Positions 18,101-23,536 of a stretch of 64,000 nt of DNA are shown one piece after another. The position numbers and the translations under genes are program-made. Below the pieces are notes generated by a model, which worked only from the letters and a program-made list of their open reading frames with translations, was not told where the DNA came from and did no database searches. The first letter of the stretch is position 1, and each line of letters opens with the position of its first letter. The stretch is taken from positions 62,001-126,000 of the forward strand of contig CASESJ010000001.1 of NCBI GenBank assembly GCA_949290575.1. Direction: 5' to 3'. Source of the DNA: an uncultured Clostridia bacterium. Lineage in GTDB: Bacteria; Bacillota; Clostridia; Christensenellales; Borkfalkiaceae.

Positions 18101-18427
18101 CCTTCAATAATAACTGTTGATGGTAGCTTTAGTGATAGTAAGGGCACAATAGTTTATAACGGTGTATCATATTCAGAATGCCTCAAGATGGAAAGTTCGA
18201 CAAATATCACACTTGATCTTTCATCTGTAGGTAAAAAGAAAGTAACGCTGTGCTTTAATAAAGATGACGCAACTAAAACAATTTTCGTTGATAGTGAAAA
18301 TTGTGAAATTCAATCAGGTACAGATTATACAACGGTTGTTAAAACCCTTGATGCAGGTACTCATACTATAACAAAGGATAGTGGCTCATCTAACCTGTTC
18401 CTTATCATTTTAAGTGCTGCAGAATAA
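12182..18427 (+). CDS. Giant surface lipoprotein with six Ig-like repeats and a pectate-lyase-like domain
   Basis: 2081 residues; the ATG at 12182 is preceded by GGAGGA at 12172-12177. It starts with a signal peptide and lipobox FTAAC (Cys about 22). A Cys/His segment (WHCDGCDR, HACSRCG, CVTCGYG) spans to residue 125. Six Big_2-type Ig-like domains cover about 131-648, each with VTGVxLDxxxAT, NVTWxSxNxxVATV and TCxVTV. A beta-rich module follows (657-806), then more CxxC/Cys repeats (808-1060). A pectate-lyase (PL1-like) right-handed helix lies within about 1260-1560, with CDFKRGYYYTFSYNYLEGCH, ISMHHNMWYNCGSRIPLAR and HFYNNY. Helical repeats containing AARxAYxxLTxxEK fill 1703-1957, and a final beta module ends the protein. 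Inferred: cell-anchored enzyme binding and cleaving plant pectin outside the cell. No SLH domain or LPXTG sorting signal was seen. Confidence 0.88.
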   Translation: MKKTFIAFFAAIMAFMIMFTAACASSCSEEKHEHNLTHISAVDATCEEAGHIEYWHCDGCDRDFYDAEGNNEVLSDDDLVVAALGHNWSTDWSKDEDTHWHACSRCGAKSDEATHVFENGVCVTCGYGTPIVNIAVTGVSLDQQTATVKVGGTLNLEAEIEPENATNKNVTWSSDNEAVATVSGGVVTAVKAGTAVITVTTEDGGKTATCTVTVSEDVISVTGVSLDKSSAALTVGGSVTLNATVAPSDATNRNVTWSSSDRSVATVSGGVVTAVGVGTATITVTTADGGKTASCTVTVSAPVVNVTGVTLDQESATVKVGGTLTLVATVEPSDATNQNVTWASNNETVATVDATGKVTAKAAGEATITVTTEDGSKTASCVVTVSSSAVSVTGVTLNKTSVSLEEGENETLVATVAPSDATNMNVTWKSDNTAVATVDATGKVTAVKAGTATITVTTADGGKTATCQVTVTAKVVAVTGVTLDKSTATLELGDNLTLVPTIAPSNATNKNVTWKSSNETVATVDATGKVVALKAGTATITVTTADGNKTATCTVTVNDETPSTIPVTGVSLNKATATLEIGDNLTLVATIAPSNATNRNVTWKSDNTAVATVDATGKVVALKAGTATITVTTEDGNKTATCEITVNDAATEPGQPVANELVFDYDYFIANCGAAEKVKTTQQVVVGIYTVASGVYYETTSSGLTGKVINTQGAANAFTFTVTGDTNAVYAVIKGASSDATVQKTVSLKRIDPASGTVLDTITISEDIASGSTITLNQTDLPAGTYVLDAVKSVRVAQLKVTEYTAPHVCTPVLVKEAVAETCTTAGNIAYYQCSDADCGKYYSDAEGKNEITLADTIVPATGHTPSTGWSQATDGHYHACIVCGEQLDKASHDTNGANGSCSVCGFLPGHTHSATKVIIEGACSEALTEYYKCDACGLFFKDQACTQVLTAAEIETLSAHELEHHEAVAATCTTAGSVEYWYCTACDKYYLDADASNNTDEYSLEVPALGHTAGTWQYYDSTSHAKLCVNCSMVMQTEAHSFDTNDTCTVCGYHVDTSILENIDASGAYNESMYAVLKTSDSESITAQYSIANQNNWINVDDQLIRVVDGQTRIDVIGLTPANYDLKVVIANKDVVLEDIAVEAYDRSGYAHFNYDKGIGAYDDDGTLKDGTLVIYVTDENKNNISNDAYVYSEADHSMTPVSIDKYFEAGTEKSIGYFLNNRQYTDKDTYGVKAACDDYGAVAIRIVGKVNAEVSGTMDSAISGLTAYDSTANGGSVGDNGRMARMTDAYNLTIEGIGEDAQIFGWGFHFIANNGTETQYGVHEGESFEVRNIHFENYPEDAVGMEGQGDTISVPVQRCWVHDNVFMPGYAVSPAESDKAEGDGSCDFKRGYYYTFSYNYLEGCHKTNLIGSSDGVQQYYISMHHNMWYNCGSRIPLAREANIHFYNNYVKVDDINAAKEQGYSISYVISARSNSYLYVENNYFDGCKQLLRGGSTEGGTVKFYGNTLYACFDADITQATSRDEKVSGNCAYNGVNLNAFDTDTTGELFYYDNYYLTDSVTARLEVLEKAGNNGHYNGALDMNEMNPNQTVTVGSDGLTVDLSQVSGGSPKYVNGVLFNQGNVKAKGQIATFRLASEAQITVSGTQGSEYAKGSIVDSNGKLWVANIDPSATVVLPAGVYTITSGQKDKQFNITGISFADTSASSAARVEAAEKAIEAIPPTIALSDADKVAAARQAYDALTESEKADFNTALEDKLTSAEAKISELKIENVKALINAIGTVTKDSYAAINAARSAYEKLTPAEKGSVTNFNVLTAAEADFEGYKVDNVENMIIALADVSTLSSETAVRNAVTAYEAAYDAYTALEEKKSEVSATLVTKLTEGRDKLTKLVAVYDFKELLDAITNVETAEDTQITAIVAAYSKLDVESVNAVLSDTDKTKYNQIKERNDEIAKQTIIISFVEGDANYYNNSPSIITVDGSFSDSKGTIVYNGVSYSECLKMESSTNITLDLSSVGKKKVTLCFNKDDATKTIFVDSENCEIQSGTDYTTVVKTLDAGTHTITKDSGSSNLFLIILSAAE
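12573..14125 (+). repeat. Six tandem Ig-like repeat units of about 250-265 bp
   Basis: In-frame tandem repeats encoding the Big_2 domains. Units 5 and 6 share long identical DNA runs (about 13741-13812 and 14005-14076), whereas units 1-3 are more diverged. This points to recent unit duplication in the 3' part of the array. Confidence 0.85.
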
Positions 18428-18519
18428 CAAACCAATTACATACAGAGCGGTAAAACTTTGTATTGAGTAATTAAAGCAGAGCGGAAGTTGCCTTCCGCCC
18501 TGCAAAAAAACAAAACATT

Positions 18520-18553
18520 ACTGCCCTCTCCGATACAGGAGAGGGCAGTTTAT
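18520..18553 (+). terminator. Terminator-like hairpin after the giant lipoprotein gene
   Basis: Stem CTGCCCTCTCC / GGAGAGGGCAG (18521-18531 and 18538-18548), loop GATACA, weak T tract. A smaller stem GCGGAAG/CTTCCGC precedes it at 18481-18498. Confidence 0.6.
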
Positions 18554-18562
18554 TGTATAACA

Positions 18563-18597
18563 AAAGTTCCGCGCTCTGCGCGGAACTTTATATTTTG
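18563..18597. terminator. Hairpin between convergent genes
   Basis: Perfect stem AAAGTTCCGCGC / GCGCGGAACTTT (18563-18574 and 18578-18589) followed by ATATTTT on the plus strand and by TTTTG on the minus strand. It may serve both converging transcripts. Confidence 0.6.
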
Positions 18598-18618
18598 CCG
18601 ACTTAATCATAAATGTTC

Positions 18619-19367
18619 TTATTTCTTAAATAAAAAATCTGCTGCGGGAACAATAAATTTATTCAGCTGTTTTGCGATAAGACCTACAAATATTGCGGCG
18701 GCAAGCGTTCCTTCGCGCACGCCCTGCAATTCCCTGAGGAAAATGAACGAAAGAGCGGTGGCAATGATAACAAAGGTACAGTCGCATATAACTTTCATAT
18801 ATCCGAATTTGACTTTTGGCAAAAGCGTGCAGAGCGCAAGCGCGAGCCCTTCGCCTGCAAGAGTGACAAATTTGCGGCGACTTCAAAGCTTACGCCGATG
18901 GCGACCAAAAGTATGCCCGCAATGCAGATAAGCCATTGAGCCTGGTATTGTGTCGGAGCAACTGAGCTCAGGCATGAGAGAACAACGTCGCAAAGCAGAC
19001 CAAAGACCACGCAGACGGGTATCTGCAGCAACTGAAACGGCTTGAAACGCTTTCTTAAGAGCGCGATCTGCAGCAGTACGAGTATAGTATTGAAAATAAT
19101 AGTGGTAGTGCCCACGGAAAGCCCGGTAATATTGAAAAGTACTGTCGGAATGCTTGAAATGGGCGATGTGCCGAGCATGGCTTTTATGGAAAGTCCTACG
19201 CCGAACGACATTATTACAAGTCCTATGCATAAAAACACGCATTTTTTTATGTATAGTATAACTGTATGTTTCAAAGAAGAGGAGGTGTTTTCAGTCCCGC
19301 CATTGACTTCCTCAGTATTTGTAAACTCTTCTTCGCTTTCGCCTTCTGCCGTATTACTTTCATTCAC
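18619..19367 (-). pseudogene. YczE/YitT-like membrane protein split by a -1 frameshift
   Basis: The first frame starts at GTG 19367, overlapping the MarR stop (GTGA), and encodes an acidic N-terminus and four or five membrane segments. It then runs out of family sequence (LQAKGSRLRS) and stops at 18795. Family-like sequence resumes in the -1 frame (VTLAGEGLALALCTLLPKVK) and continues to 18619. Joining the frames at the TTG codon ending at 18867 gives a continuous protein of about 249 residues with the conserved FEVAANLVTLAGEG stretch. The joint falls exactly on A-AAT-TTG (18873-18867), which fits a canonical slippery heptamer, and a 7-bp stem lies 8 nt downstream. Either a one-base deletion or programmed frameshifting explains this. 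Probably a transporter-like membrane protein under MarR control. Confidence 0.7.
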
Positions 19368-19798
19368 AATGTCACATCCTCCGATTTATTGGTATTGTTA
19401 TAAATTTTTCTCAGATTTCCGAGTATGCTTGCTCTCTCTTCATCGCTTATGTCGGTAAACGCCAGCCTTTCAGCCTCAATAAATATCTGCTTTACCTTCA
19501 TGGCAGCCTGTCTGCCCGCCTCTGTCAGAAATACAAACAGCGAACGCCTGTTTCCGTCCAGCCTGCGCCTTTCGATAAGTCCCGCGCTTTCCATTCTGTT
19601 TAAAATGCTTCCCGCCGTCGCGCTTTCAATTTCGCAGTGCTGCGCTATAACTTTCTGTTCAACGCCGTCGCCTTCGTACAGCAGCTCCAGAATTTTAGGC
19701 TGCCCAGAAGTCAGCCCTTCGGCTTTTGCCCTTTCCATAACGGTGCGGTGAAAGCTGAAATATGCCTTCATAAATGTATAATGAAACGTGTCTTTCAT
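19364..19798 (-). CDS. MarR-family transcriptional regulator
   Basis: 144 residues with the MarR winged-helix fold: a helical N-terminus, EQKVIAQHCEIESATAGSIL as the recognition helix region, RRRLDGNRRSLFVFLTEAG as the wing (DGNRR replaces the usual DxRD/R pattern), and a C-terminal dimerisation helix. ATG at 19798 follows GAGAG. It is the first gene of a unit with the YczE-like membrane protein, overlapping it by four bases. A perfect palindrome sits on its own promoter, so autoregulation is likely. The ligand is unknown; MarR proteins next to membrane proteins often sense toxic small molecules. Confidence 0.9.
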   Translation of the reverse strand: MKDTFHYTFMKAYFSFHRTVMERAKAEGLTSGQPKILELLYEGDGVEQKVIAQHCEIESATAGSILNRMESAGLIERRRLDGNRRSLFVFLTEAGRQAAMKVKQIFIEAERLAFTDISDEERASILGNLRKIYNNTNKSEDVTL

Positions 19799-19821
19799 AA
19801 GCTCTCAAATAGTAAGCTTTC

Positions 19822-19842
19822 TTATAATAAGCATTATTATAA
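19822..19842. promoter_or_regulatory. Perfect palindrome, probable MarR operator
   Basis: TTATAATAA-GCA-TTATTATAA, two perfect 9-bp arms with a 3-bp spacer, 24 bp upstream of the marR ATG. Reading the minus strand, TTGACA at 19861-19856 lies 16-17 bp from AT-rich -10 candidates inside the palindrome. Binding there would therefore block the -10 box. Confidence 0.65.
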
Positions 19843-19948
19843 TACAGTCCTGAATTGTCAAAACAAATGGGCGCATTTAAAGATCATTTAAAATTAATTT
19901 TAAAATGGCGGGGGAGGGGACATTGAAATTTATATGATTTTTCAGAAA

Positions 19949-19987
19949 AACAAACAGGCGGCGTTCGGAAAAATTCCGAACGCCGCC
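19949..19987 (-). terminator. Terminator after the GGGtGRT gene
   Basis: Stem GGCGGCGTTCGGAA / TTCCGAACGCCGCC (19957-19987). On the minus strand it is followed by TGTTTGTTTTT. Confidence 0.8.
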
Positions 19988-20042
19988 AGGCATATATTAT
20001 AAATTCAGATAAAAAGCAACAGAATTGCCTGTCAGAAAAAGC

Positions 20043-21044
20043 TTACTTGTTCATGCCTTCCTGAATTGCAACAGCAACAGCAACGGTTGCACCGACCATG
20101 GGGTTGTTGCCCATACCGATAAGACCCATCATCTCGACGTGAGCGGGAACGGAGGAGGAACCTGCGAACTGCGCGTCGGAGTGCATTCTGCCCATCGTAT
20201 CGGTCATGCCGTAGCTTGCGGGACCAGCTGCCATGTTGTCGGGGTGAAGAGTTCTGCCCGTGCCGCCGCCGGAGGCAACAGAGAAGTACTTGACGCCGTT
20301 TTCGACGCACCACTTCTTGTAAGTGCCTGCAACGGGGTGCTGGAAGCGGGTGGGGTTGGTGGAGTTGCCGGTTATGGAAACGGATACGTTTTCAAGTTTC
20401 ATAATGGCAACGCCTTCGGGAACGTTGTCTGCGCCGTAGCACTTTACCTTAGCGCGGGGACCGTCGGAGAATGAGACGGTGTCAACGACTTTGACGGTTT
20501 CGGTGTAGGGGTCGAACTGTGTTCTGCAGTAGGTGAAACCGTTAATTCTCGAAATTATATAAGCTGCGTCCTTGCCGAGACCGTTGAGGATAACTCTCAG
20601 GGGCTTTACGCGCACTTTGTTTGCGTTTTCTGCAATCTTGATTGCGCCTTCGGCGGCAGCAAAGCTCTCGTGACCTGCGAGGAAGCAGAAGCAATCTGTA
20701 TCTTCGGAGAGGAGCATTGCGCCGAGGTTGCCGTGACCGAGACCGACCTTTCTGTTTTCGGCAACCGAGCCGGGGATGCAGAAGCTCTGCAGACCGATGC
20801 CGATAGCGGCAGCGGCGTCAGCGGCTTTTGTGCAACCTTTCTTTATGGCGATAGCCGCGCCTACGGTGTAAGCCCAGACTGCGTTTTCAAAGCAGATGGG
20901 CTGCGTGCCGCGGACAATTTTATCGCAGTCGACGCCCTTGGAAAGGGTGATGTCTCTGCATTCTTCGATAGATTTAATGCCGTATTCTTTCAGAACGCCG
21001 AGAATTTTGGCTTCTCTTCTCTCATAACCTTCAAAAAGTGCCAT
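20043..21044 (-). CDS. GGGtGRT protein (conserved, function unknown)
   Basis: 333 residues. The name-giving motif is present as ASGGGTGRTLHPDNMAAG near residues 252-269, followed by a Gly-rich SYGMTDTMGRMHSDAQF segment and a C-terminal VGATVAVAVAIQEG. I recognise the family as a conserved protein of anaerobic Firmicutes without an established function. It begins 5 bp after the IscU-like scaffold gene, with AAGGAGG overlapping the end of that gene, so they form one operon. The Gly-rich loop recalls nucleotide or cofactor binding, but no catalytic motif is evident. Its genetic linkage suggests a role with Fe-S or other metal cofactors. Confidence 0.85.
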   Translation of the reverse strand: MALFEGYERREAKILGVLKEYGIKSIEECRDITLSKGVDCDKIVRGTQPICFENAVWAYTVGAAIAIKKGCTKAADAAAAIGIGLQSFCIPGSVAENRKVGLGHGNLGAMLLSEDTDCFCFLAGHESFAAAEGAIKIAENANKVRVKPLRVILNGLGKDAAYIISRINGFTYCRTQFDPYTETVKVVDTVSFSDGPRAKVKCYGADNVPEGVAIMKLENVSVSITGNSTNPTRFQHPVAGTYKKWCVENGVKYFSVASGGGTGRTLHPDNMAAGPASYGMTDTMGRMHSDAQFAGSSSVPAHVEMMGLIGMGNNPMVGATVAVAVAIQEGMNK

Positions 21045-21049
21045 AATAA

Positions 21050-21775
21050 TCAGTCAACCTCCTTGTCGTTTCTGGGGTCAATGTATTTAACTGCGCCCTG
21101 TTCTTTGCTGTATCTGCCGTAAGTGCCGATAGATTTAGCATAAGCTTCGTCGGGGGTGAGACCCTTCTTGATGAAGTCGGTCATCTTGCCGAGCGAAACG
21201 AATTTATATCCGCAGACTTCGTTATTCTTGTCAAGAGCCATGGAAAGAACGTAACCTTCAGCCATTTCGAGGTATCTCACGCCCTTAGCGGCAGTGCCGT
21301 ACATAGTGCCGACCTGCGAACGGAGACCCTTGCCGAGGTCCTCGAGACCTGCGCCGATTACGAGACCGTCGTCGGAGAAAGCCGACTGGGACCTGCCGTA
21401 AACTATCTGCAGGAAGAGTTCTCTCATAGCGGTGTTTATCGCGTCGCACACGAGGTCGGTGTTGAGAGCTTCGAGAATGGTCTTATGGGGCAGAATTTCT
21501 GCAGCCATAGCGGCGGAGTGGGTCATACCGGAGCAGCCGATAGTTTCTACGAGTGCTTCCTGAATGATGCCGTCCTTGACATTAAGGGTCAGTTTGCACG
21601 CGCCCTGCTGGGGTGCGCACCAGCCCACGCCGTGGGTAAGACCTTTGATGTCTTTGATTTCCTTTGCCTGTATCCACTGACCCTCTTCGGGAATGGGAGC
21701 GGGACCGTGTTCGAACCTTCCCGAAACGCCCTTGGCAACGCAAATCATGTTTTCAACGTCTTTTGAATATTGCAT
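21050..21775 (-). CDS. IscU/NifU-N-like iron-sulfur scaffold protein
   Basis: 241 residues from the ATG at 21775, which follows GGAGG; 23 residues further upstream are possible but unsupported. The central part resembles the NifU N-terminal/IscU fold: GWCAPQQGACKLTLNV, then ETIGCSGMTHSAAMAAEIL with a Cys in the GCSG loop, and ALNTDLVCDAINTA with a third Cys. Three Cys at IscU-like spacing suggest cluster or metal binding. The protein is longer than IscU and ends with an unrelated tail. It is the first gene of the pair with GGGtGRT. Role inferred: assembly or delivery of an iron-sulfur cluster to an unidentified client. Confidence 0.78.
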   Translation of the reverse strand: MQYSKDVENMICVAKGVSGRFEHGPAPIPEEGQWIQAKEIKDIKGLTHGVGWCAPQQGACKLTLNVKDGIIQEALVETIGCSGMTHSAAMAAEILPHKTILEALNTDLVCDAINTAMRELFLQIVYGRSQSAFSDDGLVIGAGLEDLGKGLRSQVGTMYGTAAKGVRYLEMAEGYVLSMALDKNNEVCGYKFVSLGKMTDFIKKGLTPDEAYAKSIGTYGRYSKEQGAVKYIDPRNDKEVD

Positions 21776-21848
21776 TACGTGTTCCTCCAAAATTTTATGA
21801 ACGCCGTCCGTCGGTGCAGACGGCGCATGAGCATTTTCAATCATAAGA

Positions 21849-21877
21849 AGTATAACATAAGCTCATCAAATTTTCAA
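21849..21877 (-). promoter_or_regulatory. Promoter of the scaffold-GGGtGRT operon
   Basis: Minus strand TTGAAA (21877-21872), 17-bp spacer, TATACT (21854-21849). Leader about 67 nt. Confidence 0.65.
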
Positions 21878-21936
21878 TTAAATTTGAGCGTAAAATGTCT
21901 TACTGTGCTTAAAAATTAACAAAGTGCAAAAAACTG

Positions 21937-21964
21937 TTTACTAATTTCAAAATTGCTTTATAAT
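21937..21964 (+). promoter_or_regulatory. Candidate promoter of mcsA-mcsB-clpC
   Basis: TATAAT at 21959-21964 with TTTACT 16 bp upstream (21937-21942). No tandem GGTCAAA-type CtsR operator is visible nearby. Confidence 0.55.
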
Positions 21965-21996
21965 ATTATGTGAAGTATATTAATTACGGGGTAAAA

Positions 21997-22497
21997 ATGG
22001 CAACACTCTGTCAGGATTGCAAAAAGCGTCCCGCAACGTACAACTTTATAGACACTGTAAACGGCAATACGGTAGCAATGCACCTGTGTGCGCAATGTTA
22101 TGCCAGCAAATACGGCGAATTTGAAAACAATACGCTCAACGCCATGTTTAACGGACTTTTCGACAGTCCGCGCCGCAAGGTGACAAAGGTGTGCAAGGTC
22201 TGCGGCATGCGCTTTGAAGATTACGAAAGGACGGGGCTTATGGGCTGTCCGAGCTGTTATGACGTATTCAAAGAGGATATATTGCCTTACATAGCCGGCA
22301 TACAGGGCAAGACGTTGCACGTCGGCAAGGAGGGGGGCGACCACTCTTCCGAACACGACTTAAGGATCAGACTGAAAGATTTGCAGGAACAGCTCGAGGC
22401 TGCGCTCACGCGCGGGGATTTCCGCGCGGCAGACAGGCTCAACAGACAGATGACCGCCATAAAGAGGCGTATGCAGGGGAGCGACGGCAATGAGTGA
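21997..22497 (+). CDS. mcsA: McsA, activator of protein-arginine kinase
   Basis: 166 residues starting at ATG 21997 after ACGGGG. It has the zinc-binding CxxC pairs of McsA: CQDC near residue 5, LCAQC, CKVCG and CPSC. These precede the typical DVFKEDILPYIAGIQG stretch and a C-terminal UVR motif (LKDLQEQLEAALTRGDFRAA). McsA binds and activates the arginine kinase McsB, marking misfolded proteins for ClpCP. It overlaps mcsB by 8 bp and is the first gene of the heat-shock operon. CtsR, which usually leads this operon, is missing upstream. Confidence 0.93.
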   Translation: MATLCQDCKKRPATYNFIDTVNGNTVAMHLCAQCYASKYGEFENNTLNAMFNGLFDSPRRKVTKVCKVCGMRFEDYERTGLMGCPSCYDVFKEDILPYIAGIQGKTLHVGKEGGDHSSEHDLRIRLKDLQEQLEAALTRGDFRAADRLNRQMTAIKRRMQGSDGNE

Positions 22498-23503
22498 CAA
22501 CCTTAAAAACACCGTAGTTTCTTCGCGTATCCGCCTTGCGCGCAACCTCAATTCATACCTCTTCCCCGCCAAGCTCAAGGACGATAAACAGGCGAAGGAA
22601 ATAATAAGGGCGGTCTCATCCGCGATAAACAAGATAGACGAATTCCGACTTGTGTATATGGACGGGATTTCCGAAGAGGAGGCGTTGAACCTCGTCGAAA
22701 ATCACCTTGTCAGTCCGTTGCTTTTAAAGAGACCGCGCTACTCTGCGGCACTTATAAATCAGAGGCAGAATATATCCATAATGATAAACGAGGAGGACCA
22801 CCTCCGCGAACAGTGCATAGAGAAGGGTTATTCTCTGCGCTCGGCGTATGCCACAATGTCCGAAAAGGACAATATAATGGCGCGCTCGCTGCAGTTTGCT
22901 TACGACGAACAGCTGGGTTATCTCACCGCCTGCCCCACAAATCTGGGTACGGGGCTGAGGGCATCTGTAATGCTCTTTCTGCCCGCGCTCACCATGTCGG
23001 ACTATATTCCTAAAATTATTGCCAGCGCAAACCGATTGGGACTGACCGTCAGGGGAATGTACGGCGAGGGCAGTCAGGCGCAGGGCTATATGTATCAGCT
23101 GTCAAACGAGGTGACGCTTGGCGTTACCGAGGAGCAGATACTTACGCAGGTCGAACAGGTGGTTGAAAAAGTTGCTGCAATGGAGGCGGCTGAAAGAGGC
23201 AGGCTTCTTTCGGGCGACAAGGGCAAGAAGATAAAGGATAAATGCCTGCGCTCGTACGGCATACTTACCAATTGTGCAATGCTTGCGAGCGAAGAGTTCG
23301 AAAAGCTGTGCGCCAACCTCAAACTCGGCATATGCCTCGGATATTTTTCATCGGACGGCATAAGCTGGGTAGACGAACTTATGATAAAGATGAAACCTTC
23401 CAACATCAACCTTCTCGCAGACAGAAAGCTCTCTGCCGAGGAGCGCGACAGTTTCCGCGCGGAATATGTGTCCGCGCACATAAAGAGCGGCATAAGGAAA
23501 TGA
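22490..23503 (+). CDS. mcsB: Protein-arginine kinase McsB
   Basis: 337 residues of the phosphagen-kinase catalytic fold. VVSSRIRLARNL at the N-terminus and GYLTACPTNLGTGLRASVML carrying the active-site Cys are diagnostic. GMYGEGSQAQGYMYQLSN completes the active-site pocket. It phosphorylates arginines in damaged proteins, which then become substrates for ClpC-ClpP. The ATG overlaps the end of mcsA and clpC follows 33 bp later, so kinase, activator and unfoldase are co-expressed. Confidence 0.95.
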   Translation: MSDNLKNTVVSSRIRLARNLNSYLFPAKLKDDKQAKEIIRAVSSAINKIDEFRLVYMDGISEEEALNLVENHLVSPLLLKRPRYSAALINQRQNISIMINEEDHLREQCIEKGYSLRSAYATMSEKDNIMARSLQFAYDEQLGYLTACPTNLGTGLRASVMLFLPALTMSDYIPKIIASANRLGLTVRGMYGEGSQAQGYMYQLSNEVTLGVTEEQILTQVEQVVEKVAAMEAAERGRLLSGDKGKKIKDKCLRSYGILTNCAMLASEEFEKLCANLKLGICLGYFSSDGISWVDELMIKMKPSNINLLADRKLSAEERDSFRAEYVSAHIKSGIRK

Positions 23504-23536
23504 GCCGCCGAACCGCACGCAAGGAGGTGCTAACAG

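Noticed and set aside
21776..21844. Longer N-terminus of the IscU-like scaffold
   Set aside because: The extra 23 residues are not family-like, and GGAGG is placed for the ATG at 21775.
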